A DNA stretch of 64,000 nt from Halovulum sp039180525. Lineage in GTDB: Bacteria > Pseudomonadota > Alphaproteobacteria > Rhodobacterales > Rhodobacteraceae. The stretch spans positions 1-64,000 of the forward strand of contig JBCDDF010000008.1 in assembly GCA_039180525.1 (NCBI GenBank). The letters run 5' to 3'. This document shows positions 33,610 to 42,690 of this stretch, piece by piece; position 1 is the stretch's first letter; each line of letters begins with the position of its first letter. The notes beneath the pieces were generated by a model. The model was not told the DNA's origin. It ran no database searches and saw only the letters and a program-made list of their open reading frames with translations. Position numbers and translations under genes: made by a program.

Positions 33610-34284
33610 ATGCCCGATCCGCTGTTTCATACCGACCGACCGACGACGCTGATCGGCGGTTCCGAGACCGCGCGCTTCGTCCTGGAGACGGCCCTTTCGC
33701 ATGCCCCCGTTCTGGTGGCGGCCGATGGCGGCGCCGACAAGGCGCTGACGCTGAATCACCGGCCCGTCGCCATAATGGGTGACATGGATTCGTTAACTAA
33801 TCGGCAAACTTGGCGTAATTCAGACATTAAGATGTATCCGATAGGCGATCAGGATACGACCGATTTCGAAAAGTGTCTGGAATATGTGCAGGCGCCGTTG
33901 CTGCTGGCCTGCGGGTTCACCGGCGGGCGGGTGGATCACACGCTGGCGGTGATGGCGGCGCTGTATCGGTATCGCGCGCGGCCCGTCATCGTGCTGTCGC
34001 GGACCGATCTGGTGCTGCACTGGCCGGATGATCTGGTGCTGGATCTGCCGACCGGCACCCGGGTGTCGTTTCATCCGGTGGTGCCGGTGGCGGGGTTGGG
34101 ATCGACCGGGCTGGCCTGGGATCTGGCCGGGCTGCACCTGGCGCCGGGCGGCCTGTTGGGCACCTCGAACCGGGCCACTGGCGGGCCGGTAAGCGCGCGC
34201 TTCGAGGCGCCCGGGGCGCTGGGCATCCTGCCGCTGGAGCATCTGCCGCAGGTGGTGGCGGCGCTCAGCATTCGGGCACGTTGA
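33610..34284 (+). CDS. Thiamine pyrophosphokinase
   Basis: A 224-residue enzyme that transfers pyrophosphate from ATP to thiamine to make ThDP. The acidic motifs are present: VAADGGADKAL, IMGDMDSL and GDQDTTDFEKCL, followed by GFTGGRVDHTLA and a C-terminal beta domain with GLGSTGLAWDL and TSNRATGGPVSARF. The start at 33610 fits the family. Bases 33790-33860 are distinctly AT-richer than the rest, although they encode a normal part of the protein. Its stop overlaps the convergent sdaA by 20 bases. It makes the cofactor for ThDP enzymes such as the one at 2167-3705, though the genes are not linked. Confidence 0.92.
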   Translation: MPDPLFHTDRPTTLIGGSETARFVLETALSHAPVLVAADGGADKALTLNHRPVAIMGDMDSLTNRQTWRNSDIKMYPIGDQDTTDFEKCLEYVQAPLLLACGFTGGRVDHTLAVMAALYRYRARPVIVLSRTDLVLHWPDDLVLDLPTGTRVSFHPVVPVAGLGSTGLAWDLAGLHLAPGGLLGTSNRATGGPVSARFEAPGALGILPLEHLPQVVAALSIRAR

Positions 34285-35653
34285 CCGCCAGCCCGCCCTG
34301 AGAGGTTTCCTTGTATTTGGTGTCCATGTCGCGCCCGGTCTGGCGCATGGTTTCGATGCAGGCATCGAGCGACACCAGGTGCCGCCCGTCGCCGCGCAGC
34401 GCCAGAGAAGCCGCCGCCACCGCCTTTACCGCCCCCAAACCGTTGCGCTCGATACACGGCGCCTGGACCAGACCCCGGATCGGGTCGCAGGTCATGCCCA
34501 GGTGATGTTCCAACGCGATCTCGGCGGCGTTTTCGCACTGCGCCGGGGTGCCGCCCAGAACCGCGCAAAGCCCGGCCGCGGCCATCGCCGCGGCGGCGCC
34601 GACCTCGCCCTGGCAGCCGACCTCGGCCCCCGAGATCGACGCGTTGGTCTTTATAAGCGCGCCGATGGCGGCGGCGGTCAGCAGGAAATCGGGCACTCGC
34701 GTCGGCGCAGCACCCGGCACATGGCGCAAGTAATAGGTCAGAACCGCCGGCACCACGCCCGCGGCACCATTGGTGGGTGCGGTGACGATCTGGCCGCCGG
34801 CGGCGTTGACCTCGTTCACCGCCATCGCATAGGCGCCGATCCAATCGTTCACGGTATGCGGCGCGGTCAGGTTCTGACCACGCTCGCGCAGCAGCGCGTC
34901 GTGCAGGGCCGCGGCCCGCCGGCGCAGGTTCAGTCCGCCGGGCAGCACGCCCCGGGTCGCCAGCCCCTCTTCGACGCTGGCCTCCATCACCGACCAAATT
35001 TTGTGCAGCCGCGGCCGCGGGTCGCGCCCGGAACGCGCGCGTTCGTTGGCGCGCGCGACATCGGCGATGGAAAGCGCGGCGGCCCGGGCACGCTCCAGCA
35101 GCTCGGCGGCGGTCGCGAACGGGTGCGGAAGGTCCACCGCTTCTGCCTCTGGCCCGCGATCGGCCATTTCGCGGTCGGTCAGAACGAAGCCGCCGCCGAT
35201 GGAATAATAGACCTCGTCGGCATGGAGCGCGCCGCGTGCGTCCATGGCCTGAAACCGCAATGCGTTGGGATGGCCCGGCAGCGCGGGCCCGTGGTCGAAG
35301 ATGACGTCCGCCTGGGGATCGAAACGCAGGGGCGGCAGATCGTCCGGCGTCAGGCGGCAGTGCGCGCGCAGGTCGCGCAGCGCCGCCTCGGCCGCCGACA
35401 GATCGAACCGGTCGGGACGAAACCCGGCCAGGCCCAGAATCACCGCCCGGTCGGTGGCGTGGCCCTTGCCGGTCAACGCCAGAGAGCCATAGAGCCGGCA
35501 CGTCACGCCCGCCGGCGCGCCGGCCCCGGGGATCAGCGCGGCCCCACTGCGCAGCAGATCCAGAAACCGCGCCGCGGCCACCATCGGCCCCATCGTATGC
35601 GACGAGGACGGTCCTATCCCCACCTTGAAGATGTCAAAAACGCTGAGCGGCAT
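34265..35653 (-). CDS. sdaA: L-serine ammonia-lyase (single-chain, iron-sulfur)
   Basis: A 462-residue L-serine dehydratase that deaminates serine to pyruvate using a [4Fe-4S] cluster. The N-terminal domain opens SVFDIFKVGIGPSSSHTMGP (residues 4-23), and the C-terminal domain holds the cluster cysteines, including MTCDPIRGLVQAPCIERN, and ends VNVPEC. This is the fused alpha-beta form usual in Proteobacteria. I chose the ATG at 35653, where homology begins. It opposes the serC-serA biosynthetic pair in function, but no shared control is visible. Confidence 0.95.
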   Translation of the reverse strand: MPLSVFDIFKVGIGPSSSHTMGPMVAAARFLDLLRSGAALIPGAGAPAGVTCRLYGSLALTGKGHATDRAVILGLAGFRPDRFDLSAAEAALRDLRAHCRLTPDDLPPLRFDPQADVIFDHGPALPGHPNALRFQAMDARGALHADEVYYSIGGGFVLTDREMADRGPEAEAVDLPHPFATAAELLERARAAALSIADVARANERARSGRDPRPRLHKIWSVMEASVEEGLATRGVLPGGLNLRRRAAALHDALLRERGQNLTAPHTVNDWIGAYAMAVNEVNAAGGQIVTAPTNGAAGVVPAVLTYYLRHVPGAAPTRVPDFLLTAAAIGALIKTNASISGAEVGCQGEVGAAAAMAAAGLCAVLGGTPAQCENAAEIALEHHLGMTCDPIRGLVQAPCIERNGLGAVKAVAAASLALRGDGRHLVSLDACIETMRQTGRDMDTKYKETSQGGLAVNVPEC

Positions 35654-35758
35654 GCGCTGTCTCCGATCGGGCGGGCAGTGCCCGGCCGCAATTCCCCTCG
35701 TCGCCGTCTGCAAAACCGCCTATAAGCCCGGGACGCAACCACAAACAGCGGAAAGAAC

Positions 35759-36544
35759 ATGCTTGCGCGGCTGGATCAGGCGGACACGGCGAAGCTCACT
35801 GCGGCCTATTTTGCCTCTTACCTGGTGGAAAGCGGTATGCGCGTGGGTTTGGGAACCGGCAGCACGGCGGCCTGGCTGGTGAAGCTTTTGGGCGCGCGCC
35901 GCCAGGCCGAGGGGTTGTCGATCCAGGCCGTGGCGACATCGGAGGCGACCGAGGCGCTGGCCCGGTCCTGCGGGTTGCCGACCGCCTCGCTTGAGGACAC
36001 CGGCTGGCTGGATCTGACCATCGACGGTGCGGACGAAATCGATCCGCAACTGTCGCTGATCAAGGGTGCGGGCGGCGCGCTGTTGCGCGAAAAGATCGTC
36101 GCCAGCGCCTCGGACCGGATGGTGGTGATCGCCGATCCGGGCAAGATGGTGCAGACCCTGGGCGAATTCCCCCTTTCCGTGGAAATCGTGGGTTTCGGTG
36201 ACAGCGCCACGCGGACGATGATCCACGACGTGTTGGAAACCTCGGATGTCGACGGGTTGGATATGCGGTTGCGCGAACGCGCCGGCCTGCCGTTCGTCAC
36301 CGACGAGGGCCACTATATCCTGGATCTGCATCTGGAACGCATCGGCGACCCCGAACGCCTGCATGCCGCGCTGATCGGGGTGCCCGGGGTGGTCGAGACC
36401 GGACTTTTCTGCGACATCGCCGAGATGGCGGTGATCGGCGCGGCCTCGGGCGAGGTCGAATACATCACCCAGGGCGATGCCGAATACGTCATCGACACGC
36501 CCCAAGACGACCGGCTGCAGCATCTGCTGAGCTATATCGACTGA
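35759..36544 (+). CDS. rpiA: Ribose-5-phosphate isomerase A
   Basis: A 261-residue enzyme that interconverts ribose-5-phosphate and ribulose-5-phosphate in the pentose phosphate pathway. Seen: GLGTGSTAAWLVK (phosphate loop), LTIDGADEIDPQL with catalytic Asp residues, LIKGAGGALLREKI, and NYILD-like HYILDLHLERI; GVVETGLFCDIAE follows. The length is slightly above the usual 220-230 because of the C-terminal tail (EYITQGDAEYVIDT). It begins 105 bases from the divergent sdaA, and gor follows after 19 bases on the same strand. Confidence 0.95.
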   Translation: MLARLDQADTAKLTAAYFASYLVESGMRVGLGTGSTAAWLVKLLGARRQAEGLSIQAVATSEATEALARSCGLPTASLEDTGWLDLTIDGADEIDPQLSLIKGAGGALLREKIVASASDRMVVIADPGKMVQTLGEFPLSVEIVGFGDSATRTMIHDVLETSDVDGLDMRLRERAGLPFVTDEGHYILDLHLERIGDPERLHAALIGVPGVVETGLFCDIAEMAVIGAASGEVEYITQGDAEYVIDTPQDDRLQHLLSYID

Positions 36545-36563
36545 CCGAGGAAGGGCGCCCGCA

Positions 36564-37919
36564 ATGGCCGAATTCGACTACGATCTTTTCGTCATCGGCG
36601 GCGGCTCGGGCGGGGTGCGCGCGGCGCGCTGGACCGCGATGACCGGCGCCAGGGTAGGGCTGTGCGAGGAGTACCGTTTCGGCGGCACCTGCGTCATTCG
36701 CGGCTGCGTGCCGAAAAAGCTCATGGTCTTTGCCTCGCAATTTTCCGAAGCGGTGGAGGATGCCGCGGGCTTTGGCTGGAACCACGAGGGCAGCGATTTT
36801 GACTGGACCTTTTTCAACGAGAAGAAGGATCGGGAGATCGACCGCCTAGAAGAGGTCTATCAAGAGAACATGAAAAAGGCCGGGGTGGCACTGTACCGCG
36901 GCCGCGGCGTCATCGAGGATCCGCACACGGTGGCGCTGTCGACCGGAGAGCGGTTCACCGCCCGCCACATCCTGATCGCCACCGGCGGCGCGCCGTTCAT
37001 GCCCGAGGTGCCAGGCGTGGAGCATGCGATATCCTCCAACGAGATCTTCCATCTGCCCGAACAGCCCGCGCGGATGCTGATCGTGGGCGGCGGCTACATC
37101 GCGTGCGAGTTCGCGGGCATCATGAACGGTCTGGGCACCAAGGTGACGCAGTTCTATCGCGGCGCGCAGATCCTGCGTGGCTTCGATGACGAAGTGCGCG
37201 GCCATATCGCCGAAGAGATGCGCAAGAAGGGCGTGGATCTGCATGTCGGCCGCGACCTGGTGCATATCGAAAAGAAAAACTCGGGGTTGGAGGTTAAATG
37301 CACCGACGGCACCTTCAGCGAGTACGACGTGATCCTCTATGCCACCGGCCGGCGCCCCGCGACGGAGGGGCTGGGGCTTGAGGAACTGGGCGTGAAGCTG
37401 GGCCGACAGGGCGCGGTGGAGGTCGATGCCTACTCGCAGACCGCCGTGCCCTCGATCTATGCCATAGGCGATGTCACCGACCGGGTCGCCCTGACGCCGG
37501 TGGCGATTCACGAGGGGATGGCCTTTGCCGACACCGTCTTCAAGGGCCAGCCGCGTCCCGTCGACCACACGCTTATCCCGACCGCTGTCTTTACCCAGCC
37601 GGAGATCGGGACCGTCGGCCTGACTCAAGAGGACGCCCGCGAAAGCCATGATATCGAAGTCTATCGTGCAACCTTCCGGCCGATGTTCCACGCCTTTGCC
37701 GACCGCGACCAGCGCATGCTGATGAAGGTGATCGTCGAAAAGGCGTCCCGCCGCGTTCTGGGCGTCCATATCGTTGGCCCCGGCGCGGCGGAAATGATCC
37801 AGATGCTGGGCATCGCCGTGAAGATGGGCGCGACCAAAGAGGACTTCGACCGCACCATGCCGGTCCACCCGACGGCTGCGGAAGAGATCGTGACCATGCG
37901 CGACGCGTTGCCCGGGTGA
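36564..37919 (+). CDS. gor: Glutathione-disulfide reductase
   Basis: A 451-residue FAD- and NADPH-dependent disulfide reductase that regenerates glutathione. Seen: FVIGGGSGGVRAARW (FAD fingerprint), the redox pair in GGTCVIRGCVPKKL, IVGGGYIACEFAGIM (NADPH fold), YAIGDVTDRVALTPVA, and the C-terminal HPTAAEE with the catalytic His-Glu pair. The CVIRGCVPKK form of the active site distinguishes glutathione reductase from lipoamide dehydrogenase. Its product, reduced glutathione, would be needed by the GST-dioxygenase fusion at 50359, but no co-regulation is shown. Confidence 0.95.
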   Translation: MAEFDYDLFVIGGGSGGVRAARWTAMTGARVGLCEEYRFGGTCVIRGCVPKKLMVFASQFSEAVEDAAGFGWNHEGSDFDWTFFNEKKDREIDRLEEVYQENMKKAGVALYRGRGVIEDPHTVALSTGERFTARHILIATGGAPFMPEVPGVEHAISSNEIFHLPEQPARMLIVGGGYIACEFAGIMNGLGTKVTQFYRGAQILRGFDDEVRGHIAEEMRKKGVDLHVGRDLVHIEKKNSGLEVKCTDGTFSEYDVILYATGRRPATEGLGLEELGVKLGRQGAVEVDAYSQTAVPSIYAIGDVTDRVALTPVAIHEGMAFADTVFKGQPRPVDHTLIPTAVFTQPEIGTVGLTQEDARESHDIEVYRATFRPMFHAFADRDQRMLMKVIVEKASRRVLGVHIVGPGAAEMIQMLGIAVKMGATKEDFDRTMPVHPTAAEEIVTMRDALPG

Positions 37920-38009
37920 CGGAGCGCCGCATCTTGATTTTCCCGCCCCTCTCTACACCTATGGGGCAGGTTTCTGACCGGGCTTTAAAAACAGAGGTTT
38001 GACGGGCGT

Positions 38010-39206
38010 ATGCCATATCAGAACAATTCCGGCGGCCCCTGGGGCGGCAGTGGCGGCGGCAACAAGGGCGGCGGCGGCCGCGGACCCTGGGGCGGCGGTG
38101 GCGGCGGTGACGACCGCGGTCGCGGCGGCGGCGGTGGCAACGGGCCCAACGGCCCGGGCCGCGGCCCCGGTGGCAACGGTTCGGATATCGACCGGATCGT
38201 GCGCCGCGGCCAGGAACAACTGCGCGTGCTCATGGGCGGTCGCGGCGGTGGCGGCGGTCGCGGCATCGGCCCCGAGGGGTTGGGTCGCGGCGGCGCCATC
38301 CTTCTGATCATCGCGGCGCTGGGCACGTGGGCCTTTCTGTCTTTCTATTCGGTGCGTCCCGAACAGCGCTCGGTCGAGTTGTTCCTGGGCGAGTTTTCCT
38401 CGGTCGGTCAGCCCGGCCTCAACTTCGCGCCCTGGCCCTTCGTGACCCAGGAAAAGGTCGAGGTGACGCGCGAGCGCACCGTGCGCATCGGCTCCGGCGG
38501 GCGCGGCGACGAGGGGCTGATGCTGACCGGTGACGAGAACATCGTCGACATCGATTTCGAGGTGGTCTGGAACATAACCGACCCTGCGCAGTATCTCTTC
38601 AACCTGGCCGAACCCGAACTGACAATCGACGCGGTCGCCGAAGCGGCGATGCGCGAGGTGATCAGCCGGTCGGAACTGGCGCCGGTGTTGAACCGCGACC
38701 GCGGTTTGATTGCCAGCGAGGTCGAAACCTTGGTGCAAAGCACGCTCGACAGCTATCAAAGCGGCGTCAACGTGGTGCGCGTGAACTTCGACCGGGCCGA
38801 TCCGCCGCGCGAGGTCATCGACGCGTTCCGCGACGTCCAGGCCGCGGAACAGGAGCGCGACCGGTTCGAAAACGAGGCCGACGCCTATGCCAACCGCCGG
38901 CTGGCCGAGGCTCGCGGTGAAGCGGCCGAGCTGTTGGAGCGCGCCGAAGCCTATCGCGCCCAGGTGGTCAACCAGGCCACCGGTGAGGCCAGCCGGTTCG
39001 TCGCCGTCTATGACGAATATGCCAAGGCCACCGAGGTGACCCGCAAACGCCTGTATCTGGAGACGCTGGAGCGTGTGTTGGCCGGCGTCGACAAGATCGT
39101 CATCGACGAAAGCGTCAGCGAAGGCGGGCAGGGCGTGGTGCCCTATCTGCCGCTGAACGAATTGCGCAACCCTACACCCGCCCGGACCGCAGGAGAGAGC
39201 CAATGA
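38010..39206 (+). CDS. hflK: FtsH protease modulator HflK
   Basis: A 398-residue SPFH/prohibitin-family membrane protein that, with HflC, forms a large complex controlling the FtsH protease. The first 95 residues are extremely rich in Gly, Asn and Arg (runs of GGGGG), typical of alphaproteobacterial HflK. One transmembrane segment follows (AILLIIAALGTWAFLSF). The band-7 domain begins VRPEQRSVELFLGEF. Helices with ARGEAAELLERAEAYRAQV come next. The stop overlaps the hflC start by 4 bases. Confidence 0.95.
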   Translation: MPYQNNSGGPWGGSGGGNKGGGGRGPWGGGGGGDDRGRGGGGGNGPNGPGRGPGGNGSDIDRIVRRGQEQLRVLMGGRGGGGGRGIGPEGLGRGGAILLIIAALGTWAFLSFYSVRPEQRSVELFLGEFSSVGQPGLNFAPWPFVTQEKVEVTRERTVRIGSGGRGDEGLMLTGDENIVDIDFEVVWNITDPAQYLFNLAEPELTIDAVAEAAMREVISRSELAPVLNRDRGLIASEVETLVQSTLDSYQSGVNVVRVNFDRADPPREVIDAFRDVQAAEQERDRFENEADAYANRRLAEARGEAAELLERAEAYRAQVVNQATGEASRFVAVYDEYAKATEVTRKRLYLETLERVLAGVDKIVIDESVSEGGQGVVPYLPLNELRNPTPARTAGESQ

Positions 39207-40072
39207 CGCGCGTCGGTATTCTGGTCATCGTCCTCTTCGCGGCGTTGCTCGTGGCGCTGTCCTCGATCTTTCGCGTCGATGAACGGCAGAAGGCACTGGT
39301 CCTGCAATTCGGTCAGATCCGGGACGTGAAGGAGGATCCGGGCCTGGCCTTCAAGCTGCCCTTCATCCAGAACGTCGTGACCTATGACGACCGCATTCAG
39401 TCGCTGGACACCGAACAGCAGGAGGTCACGCCGCTGGATGATCGCCGTCTGGTGGTCGATGCCTTCGCGCGTTGGCGGATCTCCGACGTGGTTCAGTTCC
39501 GTCAGGCGGTGGGGGCTGGCGGCATCCAGGCCGCTGAGGACCGGTTGGACGGCATCCTGCGGGCGCAGTTGCGCGAGGTGCTGGGGTCGGTGACGTCGAA
39601 TACGATCCTTTCGGCCGACCGGGTGGCGCTGATGAACCGCATCCGCGACGCTTCGATCATCCGCGCGCGTGCGCTGGGGATCGAGGTCATCGACGTGCGC
39701 ATCAAGCGCACCGAGTTGCCGAGCCAGAACCTGGAAGCGACCTTCCAGCGGATGGAGGCGGAACGCGCGCGGGAGGCGGCCGACGAACGCGCCCGCGGGC
39801 AGGAGGCGGCGCAGCGGGTGCGCGCCCAGGCCGACCGCACCGCGGTCGAACTGGTGTCCGAGGCGCAGCGCGACAGCGACATCATCCGCGGTGAGGCGGA
39901 TGCGGAACGCAACGCCATCTTCGCCGAAGCGTTTGGCCGCGATCCGGAATTCTTCGCCTTCTACCGCAGCTTGGCCGCCTATGAGACCGCTCTGGACGGG
40001 GAAAACTCCACACTGGTGATCACGCCCAATAGCGAGTTCTTCGACTATCTGAAGTCCGACCAGCTTCAGTGA
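39203..40072 (+). CDS. hflC: FtsH protease modulator HflC
   Basis: A 289-residue SPFH protein, partner of HflK. An N-terminal membrane anchor (VGILVIVLFAALLVALSSIF) is followed by RVDERQKALVLQFGQIRDV, VTPLDDRRLVVDAFARWRI, IIRARALGIEVIDVRIKR and the coiled segment MEAERAREAADERARGQEA. The last stretch (AFYRSLAAYETAL, then VITPNSEFFDYL) is the conserved C-terminal end. It is translationally coupled to hflK and to the DUF2065 gene (GTGA overlap). No DegP/HtrA-type protease gene follows, though one often does in relatives. Confidence 0.95.
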   Translation: MTRVGILVIVLFAALLVALSSIFRVDERQKALVLQFGQIRDVKEDPGLAFKLPFIQNVVTYDDRIQSLDTEQQEVTPLDDRRLVVDAFARWRISDVVQFRQAVGAGGIQAAEDRLDGILRAQLREVLGSVTSNTILSADRVALMNRIRDASIIRARALGIEVIDVRIKRTELPSQNLEATFQRMEAERAREAADERARGQEAAQRVRAQADRTAVELVSEAQRDSDIIRGEADAERNAIFAEAFGRDPEFFAFYRSLAAYETALDGENSTLVITPNSEFFDYLKSDQLQ

Positions 40073-40257
40073 GCTGGTCGGACCTTGCGACAGCGCTGGC
40101 CCTCGTCGCGGTGATCGAAGGGCTGGCGCTGGCGCTTTTGCCGAAACGGCTGGACGACATGCTGGAAGTGCTGCGTGCGATGCCGCTGGAGACGCGCCGC
40201 ACCCTGGGGCTGGGTCTGGCAGCGTTCGGCGTGGCGCTGCTGTGGGTGATGCTCTGA
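40069..40257 (+). CDS. DUF2065 small membrane protein
   Basis: A 62-residue protein with two transmembrane segments (ALALVAVIEGLALALLP and TLGLGLAAFGVALLWVML) joined by a short loop (KRLDDMLEVLRAMPLETRR). Size, layout and position match the DUF2065 family found after hflKC. The start is GTG at 40069 inside the hflC stop. It may be an accessory subunit of the HflKC-FtsH complex, but that is inferred from position only. Confidence 0.85.
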   Translation: MSWSDLATALALVAVIEGLALALLPKRLDDMLEVLRAMPLETRRTLGLGLAAFGVALLWVML

Positions 40258-40334
40258 TCGGGTAGGCTTGGCCGCTCGGTCGGGTGTGGGTGCGCGCGGG
40301 ACCATCGCAGCACCGCGACCGCCACACATTCGAC

Positions 40335-40381
40335 CCGGCGCCACCCGAACCAAGCCCAATGCGCCGGCGCCTTGTCTTTTT
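40335..40381 (+). terminator. Possible terminator after the hflK-hflC-DUF2065 operon
   Basis: CCGGCGC (40335-40341) and GCGCCGG (40361-40367) can form a 7-bp stem with a 19-base loop. The stem is followed by CGCCTTGTCTTTTT, a T-rich run ending at 40381. This has the elements of an intrinsic terminator, although the loop is long. The rest of the gap 40258-40496 holds no gene. Confidence 0.4.
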
Positions 40382-40496
40382 GTTCGGCGCACCGGATCGA
40401 GCCGCGACCGCCGTCCCGGTGTCGTCCTTGTGCCGTCACCTTGGCGGCGAAAGCCTGGGGTGCCGTGCGGCTGCCGCCGGCGCGCGCCCCGTGCGA

Positions 40497-41531
40497 CTAT
40501 TCCGCGTCGATCATCTGCTGGCGCTCCCCACCTTGCCGCGCCAGCATCCAGCCGGGATACTCTCCCGGCAGCGCGCTGACGGCGGCCAGCGCCGCCAATT
40601 CATCATCGCCGAGGGTTAGGTCGGTTGCGCCGATATTGTCGTTCAACTGATCCAGCCGTTTCGCGCCGATGATGACGGTGCTCACGACCGGCTGATGCAA
40701 CAGCCAGGCCAGCGCAACCTGCGGCACGCTGCACCCACGATCGGTCGCGATGCCGCGCATGACATCGATCACGTCATAGGCGCGGTCCTTGTCGATGGGC
40801 GGGAAGTCGAACGTGGCACGGCGGCCTTCCGCCCCCGTGCCGTCACGTTGAAACTTGCCCGACAGAAAGCCGCCGGCCAGCGGGCTCCACACCATCAAAC
40901 CGATCCGTTCCGAAAGCAGCATCGGCACCAGTTCGCGTTCCAGATCGCGCCCGGCCAGACTGTAATAGGCCTGCAGCGAGATGATCGGTGCCAGGCGCCG
41001 CGCCTCGGCGATGCCGACCGCCTTGACGATTTGCCACGCCGCCCAGTTCGACAGCCCCAGATATCGCACGCGGCCCTGCCGCACGAGTTGGTCGAGCGCC
41101 TCCAGCGTCTCCGCGATCGGGGTCGCCGGGTCGAACCCGTGGATCTGATAGAGATCGATGTGATCGAGTTGCAGCCGCGCCAGGCTCGCCTCCACCTGGC
41201 TGAGGATGTGTCCGCGCGACGTGCCGCGCGCGTTCGGCCCCGCGCCCATCGGCCCATGCACTTTGGTCGCGATCACCACATCGTCGCGCGCCACCCCCAA
41301 GTTTCGCAGGGCTTGGCCCAGGATCTCTTCGCTGCGCCCTTCGGCATAGATGTTGGCCGTGTCGATGAAGTTGATCCCGGCATCGAGCGCGGCCCTGGTC
41401 AGATCGTCGGCCTCCTGCTGCTGCAATTGCCCAATGGTGCCCCACATGCCCTCGGACCCGCCGAAGGTCATGGTCCCGAGGCACAGTTCAGAGATGAACA
41501 GACCGCTGTTTCCAAGGCGACGGTATCGCAT
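40497..41531 (-). CDS. Aldo/keto reductase
   Basis: A 344-residue NADPH-dependent oxidoreductase of the aldo/keto reductase superfamily (YajO/Tas-like, related to potassium-channel beta subunits). Seen: MRYRRLGNSGLFISELCLGT, FIDTANIYAEGRSEEILG with the catalytic Asp and Tyr, VIATKVHGPM with Lys, HIDLYQIHGFD with His, and GLSNWAAWQI; the cofactor-binding end has VIIGAKRLDQLNDNIGA. The substrate is not predictable. I chose the ATG at 41531, the standard family start. It ends just outside the aromatic locus and is divergent from no gene there, so a link to that pathway is uncertain. Confidence 0.9.
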   Translation of the reverse strand: MRYRRLGNSGLFISELCLGTMTFGGSEGMWGTIGQLQQQEADDLTRAALDAGINFIDTANIYAEGRSEEILGQALRNLGVARDDVVIATKVHGPMGAGPNARGTSRGHILSQVEASLARLQLDHIDLYQIHGFDPATPIAETLEALDQLVRQGRVRYLGLSNWAAWQIVKAVGIAEARRLAPIISLQAYYSLAGRDLERELVPMLLSERIGLMVWSPLAGGFLSGKFQRDGTGAEGRRATFDFPPIDKDRAYDVIDVMRGIATDRGCSVPQVALAWLLHQPVVSTVIIGAKRLDQLNDNIGATDLTLGDDELAALAAVSALPGEYPGWMLARQGGERQQMIDAE

Positions 41532-41696
41532 GAGAAGTATCCTTGTGCTTTGGGTGTGGGTGGCGTGGCGGTCGTGGATCGACCCCGGGAACCAAAACAG
41601 AAGTTCACGCGGCAATTCAAGGCGGCGCGGCCGCGCGCCGGTCAGGCCCCGACGGATCGGCCGGGAACAAAGCCGTGACCGACGGACCGCGGTGCA

Positions 41697-42602
41697 TTAG
41701 CGGTCACCGAGTTGCGCGGTGATATAGTCGATGAAGGCATTCGTCGTGTTGCTCAATTCGCGGCGCCGGCGGCTGAGGATCCCCAGCAGGCGCCGCGGCG
41801 TGACCGCATCGATTTCGACGATCTGAATGTCGAACAGCGCGCCCATCGACGCCACCGTCCATTTCGGCAAAACGGTCAGGCAGTCGGTACCGGCCAGAAA
41901 GCTCAGCACACTGGCCAGCGACCCGCCGGCAAAGACGATGTCCGCATCCTGCATCTCCAGATCGGACAGGACGAGTTCCATATCCGCCCGCAGCGGGCTG
42001 CCCATCGGCGGGACGATCCAGCCGTAGTCGAGCAGCGCCAGCGGCCGCGGCCGTGTGAGTTGAAGCAGCGGATGCCCGGCGCGACAGGCGATCACGTTGC
42101 GAACCGAAGCCAGCGGTGTGAAGTGCAGATCATCCTCGATCTCCCCCACGCCGCGCGGGTAGAAGGCGATATCGGCGGGCCCGAAGCGCACCGCATCGAT
42201 CAGCTTGTCGGCATAGCCGCTGTCGATTTCGAAGGAAACGCCGGGATGCCGATCCCGGAACGCGGGCAACAGGCGCGCGATCACGCCATCGGTCAGAAAC
42301 TGAGGGCCGATCATGCGGATCGCGGCGCCGGTGCCGAACTTGAACTGTTCAAGATCGCGCGCCGCCTGTTGCTGGGCGCGGATCACCGAAGCCCCCTGCG
42401 TCGCCAGCGATGCGCCCAGCGCGGTCAGCGCCCAGGGCCGGCTGGACCGGTCGAAGATCGGTGCGTCGAGCCGGATCTCCAGGTCGCTGATCATCCGCGA
42501 AGGGGCGGGCTGCGAAGTGCGCAAAACCGACGCGGCGCGGGTCAGCCCCCCTTCGCGGCGGATGATCTCGACCGCCGAGAGGTGTTTCGCGTCGATATTC
42601 AT
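41697..42602 (-). CDS. LysR-family regulator, probably of the aromatic degradation operon
   Basis: A 301-residue LysR-type regulator. The N-terminal winged helix-turn-helix spans about residues 8-66 (GGLTRAASVLRTSQPAPSRM is the recognition region). The effector domain starts near 95 (IRMIGPQFLTDGVIARLLPA). Relatives in chloroaromatic and hydroxyquinol pathways sit divergent from the first catabolic gene and activate it when a pathway intermediate binds. Here the gene is divergent from the maleylacetate reductase gene with 88 bases between starts. The ATG at 42602 is the family start. Its effector could be a ring-cleavage intermediate, but that is inferred. Confidence 0.88.
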   Translation of the reverse strand: MNIDAKHLSAVEIIRREGGLTRAASVLRTSQPAPSRMISDLEIRLDAPIFDRSSRPWALTALGASLATQGASVIRAQQQAARDLEQFKFGTGAAIRMIGPQFLTDGVIARLLPAFRDRHPGVSFEIDSGYADKLIDAVRFGPADIAFYPRGVGEIEDDLHFTPLASVRNVIACRAGHPLLQLTRPRPLALLDYGWIVPPMGSPLRADMELVLSDLEMQDADIVFAGGSLASVLSFLAGTDCLTVLPKWTVASMGALFDIQIVEIDAVTPRRLLGILSRRRRELSNTTNAFIDYITAQLGDR

Positions 42603-42690
42603 ATCTTTTTGATGTGATAAAGGGCCAAGATGATATTTCCAGATCAATTGTCGCACCCCTACCTTTTTTCGCATCGCAAGCGGGGGGCGT
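42603..42690. promoter_or_regulatory. Divergent promoter/operator region between the LysR gene and macA-type gene
   Basis: An 88-base gap, AT-rich for this genome in its LysR-proximal half. TTGAT (42609-42613) and ATCAA (42643-42647) form an outer inverted repeat; several T-N11-A arrangements, the generic LysR binding pattern, can be drawn within it. The right part ends with GGGGGG, the ribosome-binding site for the reductase gene. No exact -35/-10 boxes could be assigned. Confidence 0.4.

Noticed and set aside
38020..38280. Low-complexity Gly-rich stretch as a repeat element or assembly artefact
   Set aside because: It encodes the Gly/Asn/Arg-rich N terminus normal for alphaproteobacterial HflK.
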